Shown in pieces: positions 35,268 to 43,999 of a DNA stretch of 64,000 nucleotides. The notes beneath the pieces are model-generated. The model saw nothing but the letters and a program-made list of their open reading frames with translations. It was not told where the DNA came from and ran no database searches. Origin of the DNA: Dysgonomonas sp. UBA5412 (GTDB lineage: Bacteria; Bacteroidota; Bacteroidia; Bacteroidales; Dysgonomonadaceae); NCBI GenBank assembly GCA_002409595.1, contig DHNQ01000029.1, positions 11,192 through 75,191 on the forward strand, read 5' to 3'. Numbering within the stretch: position 1 is the first letter of the stretch; every line of letters starts with the position of its first letter. Made by a program: the position numbers and the translations under genes.

Positions 35268-36053
35268 ATGAAATATATTCCGGTAGCTGTAATACCCTTT
35301 CTCGCCACTTCGTGTAAAACCGAATCTATCTTAGGTATAGGTATTGTAGGAATAATAGGTCTGTTTGCCTTGATGCTTATCCTTTTCGCTGTCATGTTTT
35401 TCATGATAGCCAAAAGAAAGAAACAAGGAGAGAAAAGTCTCGTCAAGTTCAATAATGACATATATATTGCATTAAATAAACTGGAGACTCCTCAACAAAA
35501 GATAAACATGCTAAATACACTGATTGACCGTATCAACAGTGACGAGAAATATAAAAAGGATACTGAATGGCGCGATAAGGTATTGTTAAAAGCTTATATG
35601 CATTTGTCAATAGTCTATTTTCAGAAAGGAGACGAAATGCAAACCTTAAATACTTGTTCTAAAATATTAGAATTAGACCCGAAGGACGGTATGGCTTATT
35701 ACAACCGAGGATCAATATACAGCAACATGGGGCTATATGATAAGGCGTTGCAAGATCTTAATCAGACAATCGCTCTTTTGCCGGACTATGCCAGCGCATA
35801 CAATAACAGAGGTCTTGTACACGAAAAAATGGAACATTACACCGAAGCCCTTCAAGACTTTGATGAGTCGATACGGATAGAAGATTCGCCCATAGCAATT
35901 TATAACAGAGGAAATACATACTACGAGCTAGGCAATTACTCTAAAGCCTTGACTGACTATCAGGCTGCTCTCGAAAAATTGGATTTGAAGACGGACAGCG
36001 CTTTGAAAACAGACTTAGAAATAAGCATAAAAACGACTAAGGAAAAACTTTAA
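35268..36053 (+). CDS. Membrane-anchored TPR protein
   Basis: 261 residues. The N-terminus has a short hydrophobic stretch ending LATSC, then a strong membrane helix (about 22-47) and a basic stop (AKRKKQGEK). From about 125 to 240 there are three to four TPRs (GMAYYNRGSIYSNMGLYDKA, SAYNNRGLVHEKMEHYTEA, AIYNRGNTYYELGNYSKA). Probably anchored with the TPRs in the cytoplasm (positive-inside). Role unknown. Same strand as the LysR gene with a 72-base gap and its own possible -7 box, TAAATTTG at 35230-35237. Confidence 0.75.
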   Translation: MKYIPVAVIPFLATSCKTESILGIGIVGIIGLFALMLILFAVMFFMIAKRKKQGEKSLVKFNNDIYIALNKLETPQQKINMLNTLIDRINSDEKYKKDTEWRDKVLLKAYMHLSIVYFQKGDEMQTLNTCSKILELDPKDGMAYYNRGSIYSNMGLYDKALQDLNQTIALLPDYASAYNNRGLVHEKMEHYTEALQDFDESIRIEDSPIAIYNRGNTYYELGNYSKALTDYQAALEKLDLKTDSALKTDLEISIKTTKEKL

Positions 36054-36216
36054 TTTATACTTATCCTATTTAATTATCTATATTGGGCAGAGGCAAACCT
36101 TATAAATAAGAGGTATATAAGAAATTAAAAAAATAGGCAAAAAGTGTACAAGTTTGTCACCTTTTAGTTAAAATCTAAGGGTGAGGATCGACTTTGCAGA
36201 CTGTTAACTTTAGAAG

Positions 36217-36248
36217 TTTGCCCTTATCAGTAAAAAGTAATAATTTTG
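36217..36248 (+). promoter_or_regulatory. Bacteroidetes-type promoter of the U32 gene
   Basis: TTTG (36217-36220), 20 bases, TAATTTTG (36241-36248), a full consensus match. Transcription would begin at about 36255, so translation cannot start at the in-frame TTG at 36246; the ATG at 36306 is the start. Confidence 0.7.
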
Positions 36249-36305
36249 CAATCCGAAAAAATTACACTAATAGAGAGTTTTTTTAAGTATATAACAACAC
36301 TAAAA

Positions 36306-37580
36306 ATGAAACATAATATATCAGATTTTGAGATAATGGCTCCGGTAGGGTCATACGATTCGCTAACCGCTGCAATACAAGGCGGAGCTAATTCTATATA
36401 CTTCGGTATAGAAGGATTGAATATGCGAGCAAAATCTTCGAACAATTTTACATTAGACGACCTAAAGCAAATAGCTATTATCTGTAAAGAAAATGGATTG
36501 AAAAGCTATCTGACCGTAAATACAATCATCTACGACAATGATATCTCGCTTATGCACAAAATCGTCGATGCAGCTAAGGAAGCAAATCTTTCGGCCATTA
36601 TTGCATCCGATGTATCGGTAATGATGTATGCGCGAAGCATTGGAGTAGAAGTACATCTATCCACACAATTGAATATTACAAATACTGACGCATTGAAGTT
36701 TTACGGACAATTTGCCGATGTAGTAGTTCTTGCCAGAGAGTTAAATCTTGATCAGGTGGCAGCGATATATAAAGATATTGTAGAGCAAAATATAATAGGT
36801 CCGAGCGGAGAGCTTATACGTATAGAAATGTTTTCGCACGGAGCTTTATGTATGGCTGTATCAGGTAAATGCTATCTGAGCCTTCACGAAAAAGACCTTT
36901 CAGCCAACCGTGGTGCATGCAATCAGATATGCCGCAGAAGCTACATAGTAAAAGACAAGGAAACTAATATAGAACTGGAGGTGGATAATGAATATATCAT
37001 GTCTCCTAAGGATTTGAAAACAATCCATTTTATGAATAAGATGATGGATGCAGGTGTACGCGTCTTTAAGATAGAAGGCAGAGCTCGCGGTCCGGAATAT
37101 GTACGCACAGTAGTAGAATGTTACAAAGAAGCCATACATGCGTATTGTGATGGTACATTTACCGAAGAAAAGATTGCACTTTGGGACGAACGTTTGGCAA
37201 CAGTCTTCAATCGTGGTTTTTGGGATGGATACTATCTGGGACAACGTCTCGGAGAATGGTCTAGCAACTATGGTTCGGGCTCAACTAAACGTAAAGTATA
37301 TATAGCTAAAGGAATAAAATACTTCTCAAACCTCGGTGTCGCTGAATTCCTGATGGAAACTCAATCTTTAAAAGTAGGTGATGAGATTTTGATCACCGGC
37401 CCGACTACAGGTGCAGTCTTTCAGACAATTGAAGAAATCCGTGTCGATCTAAAATCGGTAGAAGAAACAGTGAAGGGAGAGAAATTCTCAATAAAGGTTA
37501 ATGAGAAGATCCGCCCTTCGGACAAACTCTTTAAACTGGTAAAGGTGGAGCAGAAGAAAAGATTTGTAGAAAAGGTATAG
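36306..37580 (+). CDS. U32 family protein (RlhA/TrhP-like)
   Basis: 424 residues from the ATG at 36306. The frame is open from 36246, but that codon is TTG and overlaps the promoter. The U32 core reads EIMAPVGSYDSLTAAIQGGANSIYFG, then AIIASDVSVMMYAR, EVHLSTQLN, and the signature EMFSHGALCMAVSGKCYLS with Cys-rich NRGACNQICRRSY. FKIEGRARGPEYV follows. Members of this family hydroxylate tRNA or 23S rRNA (RlhA, TrhP), with four conserved Cys for an iron-sulfur cluster; true peptidase activity is doubtful. Confidence 0.9.
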   Translation: MKHNISDFEIMAPVGSYDSLTAAIQGGANSIYFGIEGLNMRAKSSNNFTLDDLKQIAIICKENGLKSYLTVNTIIYDNDISLMHKIVDAAKEANLSAIIASDVSVMMYARSIGVEVHLSTQLNITNTDALKFYGQFADVVVLARELNLDQVAAIYKDIVEQNIIGPSGELIRIEMFSHGALCMAVSGKCYLSLHEKDLSANRGACNQICRRSYIVKDKETNIELEVDNEYIMSPKDLKTIHFMNKMMDAGVRVFKIEGRARGPEYVRTVVECYKEAIHAYCDGTFTEEKIALWDERLATVFNRGFWDGYYLGQRLGEWSSNYGSGSTKRKVYIAKGIKYFSNLGVAEFLMETQSLKVGDEILITGPTTGAVFQTIEEIRVDLKSVEETVKGEKFSIKVNEKIRPSDKLFKLVKVEQKKRFVEKV

Positions 37581-37588
37581 TATAAAAG

Positions 37589-37624
37589 AAGAAGGGAAAA
37601 GCCGATATCGTCTTTTCCCTTCTT
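37589..37624. terminator. Bidirectional terminator between U32 and gldN genes
   Basis: A 13-bp stem (37589-37601 with 37612-37624; core AGAAGGGAAAAG) with a 10-base loop that itself contains the palindrome CGATATCG, flanked by A- and T-rich sequence. Confidence 0.8.
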
Positions 37625-37646
37625 TTCTCTTTATATAATCTTTTAA

Positions 37647-38678
37647 CTATCGTCTGTCTCTTGCCGAATATGTAGGAGAGGAAGAGCCTTTAGGAGCTTT
37701 TGTCTTCGATGCTTTCTTTATCTTTTTAGGATTCTGATCTCCGGCTGCTTTAATAGAGTCATTTATCACCCACAATTCTTTATTAAACTGTTTAAGTTGA
37801 GATTCGATACTATCCTGAGCATACTTCAATCCCTCCGGAGTTTTAAACTTCTCCTGAAGAAATTTATCCTCCATATTCGTAGTCTTGTATATCTCACCTT
37901 CATATAGTCTTAATCTGAAATAATCATCAATCGTCTTACTCTTTACATTATTCAGATCTGAAGCCATAATCGGCATGCGGGCAGCATAAGGTCTTATATA
38001 TTCGTAAGGAATCCAGAATTGTGGTTCTCTTGAACCGGCATTATTCATTGCCGTATCTTGCTCCTCATCACCCAGATATCTTTGGCGGAATAAAACCGGA
38101 CAGATAGCCACAGTCTTTACTCCCAAGACAGAGTTAGACTGGTCGAAATACCAAGCCTCTTTCACATAATATCCGCGTGCCTCATTGCTGGGAATGCTAA
38201 ATTCATCGAACGTGAAGACATCACCATTCTTCTTATAAGGAATCTCTAAACGGTCTAGCACATCGCCAAAGTTAACAATCAGATTATCGGCAAACAAATC
38301 ATGCCCCTGATTCCAATCATAAGCGACAAGACTACCTTCTGCCATCAACTTGAATATCATGGTGTATAGATTCATCTGATCTCCGATAGGTTGTACCGGA
38401 TAATACAATGCAGCGTTCTTACCCTTACTCAAGTCTAAAAAGCGATATACCTCACGTATCCATGTAGCAGTAGATAAATCTCTACTCTGAGACTCATTCA
38501 TCATCTCTGCTCTGACAGAAAGCTTTGGTACTTTGACACTATTATCTTCCGGAGCCTGATTTTGCAGTTGCTTTTTAGCCAACCGTTCTCTTAACGAACC
38601 TTGTTGCTCCTGAGAATAGGAAGCAAGACTAAGACTCAGAAAACAGATGCTTATTATTATATATATAAAATTTCTCAT
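37647..38678 (-). CDS. gldN: Type IX secretion/gliding protein GldN
   Basis: 343 residues with a signal peptide (1-22, ending SYSQ). The GldN/PorN body runs from about 65: WIREVYRFLDLSKGKNAALY, YPVQPIGDQMNLYTMIFKL, YYVKEAWYFDQSNSVLG, QFWIPYEYIRPYAARMP. Known to sit with lipoprotein GldK/PorK in a periplasmic ring under the outer membrane (family knowledge). A basic Ser/Lys tail ends the chain. Starts 3 bases after the gldK stop. The gldL and gldM genes that normally come between are missing here. Confidence 0.88.
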   Translation of the reverse strand: MRNFIYIIISICFLSLSLASYSQEQQGSLRERLAKKQLQNQAPEDNSVKVPKLSVRAEMMNESQSRDLSTATWIREVYRFLDLSKGKNAALYYPVQPIGDQMNLYTMIFKLMAEGSLVAYDWNQGHDLFADNLIVNFGDVLDRLEIPYKKNGDVFTFDEFSIPSNEARGYYVKEAWYFDQSNSVLGVKTVAICPVLFRQRYLGDEEQDTAMNNAGSREPQFWIPYEYIRPYAARMPIMASDLNNVKSKTIDDYFRLRLYEGEIYKTTNMEDKFLQEKFKTPEGLKYAQDSIESQLKQFNKELWVINDSIKAAGDQNPKKIKKASKTKAPKGSSSPTYSARDRR

Positions 38679-38681
38679 TGT

Positions 38682-40103
38682 CTATTTCTTTGATTTTGCA
38701 AAGCCGATTTGTGTTCTTACGCATCTGAATCCAATATAAGAGCGCGGTTGATTCTGAAATTCACCTTCTCTCATATCACCTCGTATATTGCGACCGATAT
38801 CTTTCCATGAACCTCCTTTTACAACCTTCTTTTTGATTGCATAGGGATCTTCTTTTGCTGCATCATATTTATATTGAGGATTCATATCGTTCATCATAGC
38901 AGTGCCTGACTCGGTATAAGAAGTAGATGTCCATTCGGATACATTACCAGCCAGATCATATACTCCAAAACGGTTTGGTATATAAGATGCCACACGCGAA
39001 GGTATGAGGTTTCCGTCTTTTGTATAATTCCCTTCTCCGGGTTTAAAGTTAGCCATAAAACAAGACTTCTCGTCCATCGTTCCATCCTTATCCCACGGAT
39101 ATTTATTCTCCGACCGTCCGTTACGTGCTGCAAATTCCCACTCACCTTCTGTCGGCAAACGGAAAACTTCGATTGGACGTGCATTCTTAGGTTGCCCCAT
39201 ACGATAAAACTTAGTTCGCCATTCGGCAAAAGCCGTGGCTTGCTCCCAAGTCACTCCTACTACGGGATAATCATTATATCCGGGATGCGAGAAATACATC
39301 TTCATATAGGGTTCGTTAAAGGCATTATTAAAGTCATTTATCCATACCGTAGTATCAGGATAAACATTTACAATCTTAGTATGTACAAAGTCAAACAAAG
39401 AGCTTAAAGGTCTTACAATGGTTTCGTTCACCGGTTTCCCGTCTTCATCAATATACGCCGTATCTTTCGATATCATTACCACCTGCGAAGGGTCTACAAC
39501 AATATCAGTATTAAGAACACGATCCTGAGGGTTAAGACGATTGCGACGCTTTGCCGCTTCGGTATGGTCAAACCACTCATATATAAAGTTCAATTGAGAA
39601 GGGTCAAGACCTCTCTCTCCAGTTATAGGATGAATATATGTAACACTATTTATCGCTCTTTCTTCTTCTTCCAACGGTCTTTTAGGAATAGGTTTTTTCC
39701 AATCTAAATATGGTTTTACGGGATCTCCATATCTATCTTCGGTAATCTTGAATGTCTCGTCTCCTCCGAAAGCAGGATCGGCTAAACGTTCGCGAATAAT
39801 CGAATCTCTTACCCAATAAACAAATTGACGATATTTGGAATTAGTCACTTCGGTTTCATCCATCCAAAAATTATCGACTGATACTCCTTTTGGGTTTGCC
39901 TTTATATCCCATAATGAGTCGCTTTCGGCTGGTCCCATTTCTATTGATCCTCTCGATATCAATACCATGCCATATGGAGCAGGCTCTGCCCATGACGATC
40001 CTTTTTCACCCGTTACTTCACCACCAATACCGGTTCCGGAAGACTTTCCGCAAGAGGTGAAGATTGCAAGTAAAAGTATCATTGTAAAAAACAGCTGTTT
40101 CAT
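38682..40103 (-). CDS. gldK: Type IX secretion/gliding lipoprotein GldK
   Basis: 473 residues. Lipoprotein signal with lipobox AIFTSC (Cys18). A formylglycine-generating-enzyme-like (SUMF1) domain occupies most of the chain: GMVLISRGSIEMGP, DNFWMDETEVTNSKYRQFVYW, VGVTWEQATAFAEWRT, RLPTEGEWEFAARNG, GVYDLAGNVSEWTS, VKGGSWKD, GFRCVR. GldK proteins use this fold structurally. Adjacent to gldN and downstream of porP. No sign of a frame break where gldL/M would be. Confidence 0.9.
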   Translation of the reverse strand: MKQLFFTMILLLAIFTSCGKSSGTGIGGEVTGEKGSSWAEPAPYGMVLISRGSIEMGPAESDSLWDIKANPKGVSVDNFWMDETEVTNSKYRQFVYWVRDSIIRERLADPAFGGDETFKITEDRYGDPVKPYLDWKKPIPKRPLEEEERAINSVTYIHPITGERGLDPSQLNFIYEWFDHTEAAKRRNRLNPQDRVLNTDIVVDPSQVVMISKDTAYIDEDGKPVNETIVRPLSSLFDFVHTKIVNVYPDTTVWINDFNNAFNEPYMKMYFSHPGYNDYPVVGVTWEQATAFAEWRTKFYRMGQPKNARPIEVFRLPTEGEWEFAARNGRSENKYPWDKDGTMDEKSCFMANFKPGEGNYTKDGNLIPSRVASYIPNRFGVYDLAGNVSEWTSTSYTESGTAMMNDMNPQYKYDAAKEDPYAIKKKVVKGGSWKDIGRNIRGDMREGEFQNQPRSYIGFRCVRTQIGFAKSKK

Positions 40104-40179
40104 ATTTATCTTTTTCGCTTCAAGCTCAGATTTTACTCGTTATTGTAATTTTGTATCTATTTGTATCTTATATACCCTA

Positions 40180-41127
40180 TTATAATATTCTTATACTCTT
40201 AGTTCCTCTTACTTCTTTTTTCTTTTGTAAAGGTATGCTATAACGTATAAATAGTTCGTGACTTCCACTACTAACAGCCGATGCAGCCGACGAGGAAAGG
40301 TCGTATGAATAACCTGCGTCTATGTTTCTAATCTTTACGCCCAACAAAAATACAAAACCTTCGTCTTTTCTCCAAGATATTCCTCCACTGAACATCTTAT
40401 TATATTCAGCTTTTGCAGTAATATCAACCTGATAGCTAATAGCATCGGTTTTGAAAAAGGCGGAAGGCTGCAATTCTATCAACGGATTATCAAGCATAAT
40501 ATTGTATCCTCCCATCAAATAATAGGTACGGGCAATATACGCATCTGAATTGTCGTTCAGACTAAAAGATGGTTCCCATAAGTGAGAGACCGAGAATCCC
40601 AGATAATAGCGAGGTGCAATCCACGCTACTCCCAATCCGGCATCTATTATCTTATCTCCTCCGGCAGTAGGAATTGCAGGATCGGTACGATCGTGATATT
40701 CACTATCGGGTATATGTATTTTAGCTGCATCAAAATCTATATTGAATAAACCTCCTTGCAAACCAACATGGAGGAAACGATTGCCCTTAAACTTAAACTT
40801 ATAGGTATATTGTCCCATCATAGATGTATTGGAATAAAGTCCAACTTTCTCATTTGTAACAATTGCCCCTACTCCGTGTTCTTTTCCTAAAAAATTAATC
40901 GGCATATTGAGAGATACGATTGATGTTACCGGAGCATTGGTTATTCCAACCCATTGACGGCGATGCAGCATGGAACTTTCAATATTCGAAGTTTCTCCTA
41001 TAAAAGCGGGATTGTAAAACTGTTTCATTCTCCAATATTGACTTATCTGGGTATCCCATTGTGAATATGCTGAGCCAATACCAAAGACAAAGAATAAAAG
41101 AAACAGTAATATATGTTTAAATCTCAT
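40180..41127 (-). CDS. porP: PorP/SprF family outer-membrane protein
   Basis: 315 residues from the ATG at 41127; the frame is open to 41157, but the codon there is TTG and the ATG begins a proper signal peptide (MRFKHILLFLLFFVFGIGSA). PorP/SprF barrel: QYWRMKQFYNPAFIGE, MLHRRQWVGITNAPVTSIV, GVGAIVTNEKVGLYS, YKFKFKGNRFLHVGLQGGL, GGDKIIDAGLGVAW. In Bacteroidota porP heads the porP-gldKLMN operon; here gldK follows after 76 bases. PorP-type proteins can tether secreted proteins in the outer membrane. Confidence 0.9.
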   Translation of the reverse strand: MRFKHILLFLLFFVFGIGSAYSQWDTQISQYWRMKQFYNPAFIGETSNIESSMLHRRQWVGITNAPVTSIVSLNMPINFLGKEHGVGAIVTNEKVGLYSNTSMMGQYTYKFKFKGNRFLHVGLQGGLFNIDFDAAKIHIPDSEYHDRTDPAIPTAGGDKIIDAGLGVAWIAPRYYLGFSVSHLWEPSFSLNDNSDAYIARTYYLMGGYNIMLDNPLIELQPSAFFKTDAISYQVDITAKAEYNKMFSGGISWRKDEGFVFLLGVKIRNIDAGYSYDLSSSAASAVSSGSHELFIRYSIPLQKKKEVRGTKSIRIL

Positions 41128-41252
41128 TAACAAGTTTATGCAGATTACAAGGTACAAAGTAACAATTATTTATTCATTAACAACGGGTAAACTACTGATA
41201 AATTGCATATTTCTCAAAGAAGAATATCAACCATGTATATTCCTGCTCATTT

Positions 41253-42461
41253 TCAGTCATCCCATAGGCTTAATTGCGTTCCTTCTCCTTTAGGCTTTTT
41301 GGCATCTCCAAAAACAGTCTTTCCTCCATATTTGTAGGACTGATTGCGTTCGTGCTGAACAAGATCGTCGAAATAATTATTCGGAGTATAGCTTTTCTCC
41401 ATATCTATGGATATTTTAGAGAGATTTCTTAAAGCTTCTGATTTATCCTTATCTCCGAGCTTAGATTGATGAATCGCTTTATCAAATATTTCGATTGTCT
41501 CATCATACACTCGTGTCGGCACAGGGAATGGATGACCATCTTTGCCTCCATGTGCAAAAGAAAAGCGTGCAGGATCGGAAAAACGTGACGGCGTGCCATG
41601 TATTACTTCACTCACAAGAGTCAAAGATTGCAAAGTACGAGGTCCGACACCTTCCAGCAACAACAATGACTCTATGTCTGAGACATTAGTTTCATGTGCC
41701 AAAATGAGGGCTGCTCCAAGCCGTTTAAGATTTACATCTTTTGCTTGTACTTCGTGATGTTTCGGTAGAATTAAAGATACTTCAGTCATTAGCTTACCCG
41801 GTGTTTCTTTGGTCAATTCCAATATTCCATTTTTTGTAGGAGCAGCCAATTTATCAGTCAGGTTTAGGATCAAGCCCTGATTCTTACCACAAACTGAGGT
41901 ATGTGGTTCTTCCATAAAAGATTTGAGGGAGGCTGACAACCAATGATATCTTCGAGCCATCCGATTATCGCCATTCATACCCTGCTGAACAACAGCCCAC
42001 TCACCATCAACAGTTACAATAAAGGAATGAAGATAGAGTTGATACCCATCTTGAATAGCTGTATTGTCTACTTTTGCAGAAAGCCTACTACTACGCACAA
42101 GGGCATCGCCATCTAACCCTGTTCGATTGGCTATTTCAATCAATTCGGCAGGAGTCTGCCGAGAAGATTTCCCCCTTCCTCCACAAACATAAACCCCCAA
42201 TTCGGAGGATCGTTTATTTATCGCTTTCTTCAAAGCGTTCATTACTGATGTAGTAATACCGGATGAATGCCAATCCATTCCTAAAACACAACCCAGAGAC
42301 TGAAACCAAAATGGATTGCTAAGTCTTTGCAACAAAGCTGCTCGACCATACTCCATAACAATAGATTCAACAATAGCTCCACCCAAAAGGCTCATTCGTT
42401 GAGCTAACCAAGGGGGAACTGTCCCGTAATGAAGTGGTAAATCGGCATATCCTCTTTTCAT
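41253..42461 (-). CDS. DUF763 family protein
   Basis: 402 residues. The start MKRGYADLPLHYGTVPPWL and blocks MDWHSSGITTSV, GVYVCGGRGKSSRQTP, DGYQLYLHSFIVTVDGEWAVVQQGMN and FSFAHGGKDGHPFPVP are typical of DUF763. Near 265-280, LLEGVGPRTLQSLTLV looks like a helix-hairpin-helix, suggesting DNA or RNA contact (inference). Function unknown; possible nuclease is a guess. Known chiefly from archaea and thermophiles (recalled), so this copy may be transferred. Monocistronic, with no obvious partner. Confidence 0.88.
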   Translation of the reverse strand: MKRGYADLPLHYGTVPPWLAQRMSLLGGAIVESIVMEYGRAALLQRLSNPFWFQSLGCVLGMDWHSSGITTSVMNALKKAINKRSSELGVYVCGGRGKSSRQTPAELIEIANRTGLDGDALVRSSRLSAKVDNTAIQDGYQLYLHSFIVTVDGEWAVVQQGMNGDNRMARRYHWLSASLKSFMEEPHTSVCGKNQGLILNLTDKLAAPTKNGILELTKETPGKLMTEVSLILPKHHEVQAKDVNLKRLGAALILAHETNVSDIESLLLLEGVGPRTLQSLTLVSEVIHGTPSRFSDPARFSFAHGGKDGHPFPVPTRVYDETIEIFDKAIHQSKLGDKDKSEALRNLSKISIDMEKSYTPNNYFDDLVQHERNQSYKYGGKTVFGDAKKPKGEGTQLSLWDD

Positions 42462-42533
42462 AATAGTGAAATGAACAAAAGCAGATATTTGTTATATCTG
42501 CTTTATTTTTTTAATATCCTTATTCCGAGAAAA

Positions 42534-43022
42534 TTAATCCCAAAAAATAGATATTTTATATTGATAATTTGATAAAACAGCAGGATCTCCCTCTAGGTCT
42601 GAGGCTTGAACATAAAGCCAAATTCCACCTCTAACAAAGGTACAAGAAAGCGTCTCTGTATAACGATATGGTTCTCCTTCTAATAACATCTCGTAAGTAT
42701 TCACATAAGGAAGCATCTCCTGCCTTTCATCAGTTTCTCCGGGATTGATAAAGATAGAAGCAACCATAGCTCCATTATCATAGATATCTTTCTCTTTTAG
42801 CTTCTCAATAGGGACATAGTATTCAAAGCTTCCAATATCTGGATTCCATGTCCACTGTGTCGGAGCCATCTTCACAAATTCTCTATGAACAAAAGCACCC
42901 TCATAATATTCATTTACAATTGGCTGTTCAGTTATATATTCTTTCTTACATGAAGAAAAGCTTATTAAGCTCAGAGAAACAACAATTGCCAGCAAAGATA
43001 CTTTGTAAAGTTTTTTAATCAT
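42534..43022 (-). CDS. Small lipoprotein, function unknown
   Basis: 162 residues. Lipoprotein signal with lipobox ISFSSC (about 22-26, then KKEY). The mature part begins ITEQPIVNEYYEGAFVHREF and has alternating strands (YTETLSCTFVRGGIWLYVQASD), suggesting an all-beta domain. I do not recognise the family. Possible -7 box at about 43048 on the minus strand. Same strand as miaA upstream with a 74-base gap. Confidence 0.65.
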   Translation of the reverse strand: MIKKLYKVSLLAIVVSLSLISFSSCKKEYITEQPIVNEYYEGAFVHREFVKMAPTQWTWNPDIGSFEYYVPIEKLKEKDIYDNGAMVASIFINPGETDERQEMLPYVNTYEMLLEGEPYRYTETLSCTFVRGGIWLYVQASDLEGDPAVLSNYQYKISIFWD

Positions 43023-43096
43023 CTATTATATATTTTAAAGTTTTTTCAAAAATACAAAATATCTTATACCATCACAAATAAAACGAAATCATTATC

Positions 43097-43999
43097 TTAG
43101 ACTAAATACTTTATCTGATCTATTGCTTCTTGCTCAGACATTAGCGACAAATTTATCCAATGAATCTCTTTATTTCTCTTAAACCATGTCATTTGTTTGC
43201 GCGAATAGATACGTGTACTTTGCTTGATTTTTTCTATTGCAAAGTCCAGCGTCCATTCTCCATCCAGATATTTAAATAGTTCCTTATAACCAACTGTGTT
43301 CAGCGAATTCAGATTCTTCTTTGAATAAAATCGCTTAGCTTCTTCCAGCAATCCCATTTCCATCATAACATCTACACGATGATTTATACGGTTGTAGAGA
43401 TCTTCTCTGTCACGAGTCAAGCCAATCTTTATAATATTGAACGGACGAGTTTTTTTTGTGTTGGTACGAAAAGAAGAATAAGGTTTCCCGGTCATCAGAC
43501 AGACCTCCAATGCGTGAATAACCCGTTTATAGTTCTTGAGATCAACCTGATTATAAAATTCAGGATCTAACAATTTCAACTGAGACTTTATTGGCTCCAA
43601 GCCTTCTTTCTGATATAAATCATAGACTTCGCTGCGAAGCTTATCATCTATTGTCGGCACATCATCAATACCATTACATAAAGCATCTATATAAAGCATA
43701 GAGCCACCGGAAGCTATCACAACATCATTCCTCTTATGTTCTTCGGCTATAATAGCAAGAGCATCATGTTCGAACTCGCTGGCACTATAATAATTCTCAG
43801 GGTCGAGCATACCGACAAGAAAATGCTGCACTCTCGACAGTTGAGTTGTCGAAGGTGCAGCTGTTCCGATCTCTAATCCTTTGAATACTTGACGTGAGTC
43901 GGCTGAGATGATAGACGAATGATAATATTCTGCAAGGCTAAGACTTAAATCAGTCTTACCAACTCCGGTAGGACCAAGCAGTACAATCAGTTGTTTCAT
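43097..43999 (-). CDS. miaA: tRNA dimethylallyltransferase
   Basis: 300 residues from the ATG at 43999; an in-frame TTG one codon earlier is not needed. Adds a dimethylallyl group to A37 of tRNAs reading UNN codons. P-loop GPTGVGKT at 9-16, SADSRQVFKGLEIGTA, the HFLVGMLDPENYYSASEF block, and ASGGSMLYIDALCNG are all as in MiaA; TRIYSRKQMTWFKR closes the tRNA-binding part. Its ATG overlaps the TGA of the upstream gene by one base, so translation is coupled. Confidence 0.95.
   Translation of the reverse strand: MKQLIVLLGPTGVGKTDLSLSLAEYYHSSIISADSRQVFKGLEIGTAAPSTTQLSRVQHFLVGMLDPENYYSASEFEHDALAIIAEEHKRNDVVIASGGSMLYIDALCNGIDDVPTIDDKLRSEVYDLYQKEGLEPIKSQLKLLDPEFYNQVDLKNYKRVIHALEVCLMTGKPYSSFRTNTKKTRPFNIIKIGLTRDREDLYNRINHRVDVMMEMGLLEEAKRFYSKKNLNSLNTVGYKELFKYLDGEWTLDFAIEKIKQSTRIYSRKQMTWFKRNKEIHWINLSLMSEQEAIDQIKYLV

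Noticed and set aside
36054..36216. Possible RNA gene in the spacer before the U32 gene
   Set aside because: No cloverleaf or other stable fold could be drawn by eye; the region is best explained as a leader and promoter.
36246..36305. Longer N-terminus of the U32 protein
   Set aside because: The first codon is TTG and falls in the promoter -7 box.
41128..41157. Longer N-terminus of PorP
   Set aside because: The first codon is TTG; the ATG at 41127 starts a normal signal peptide.
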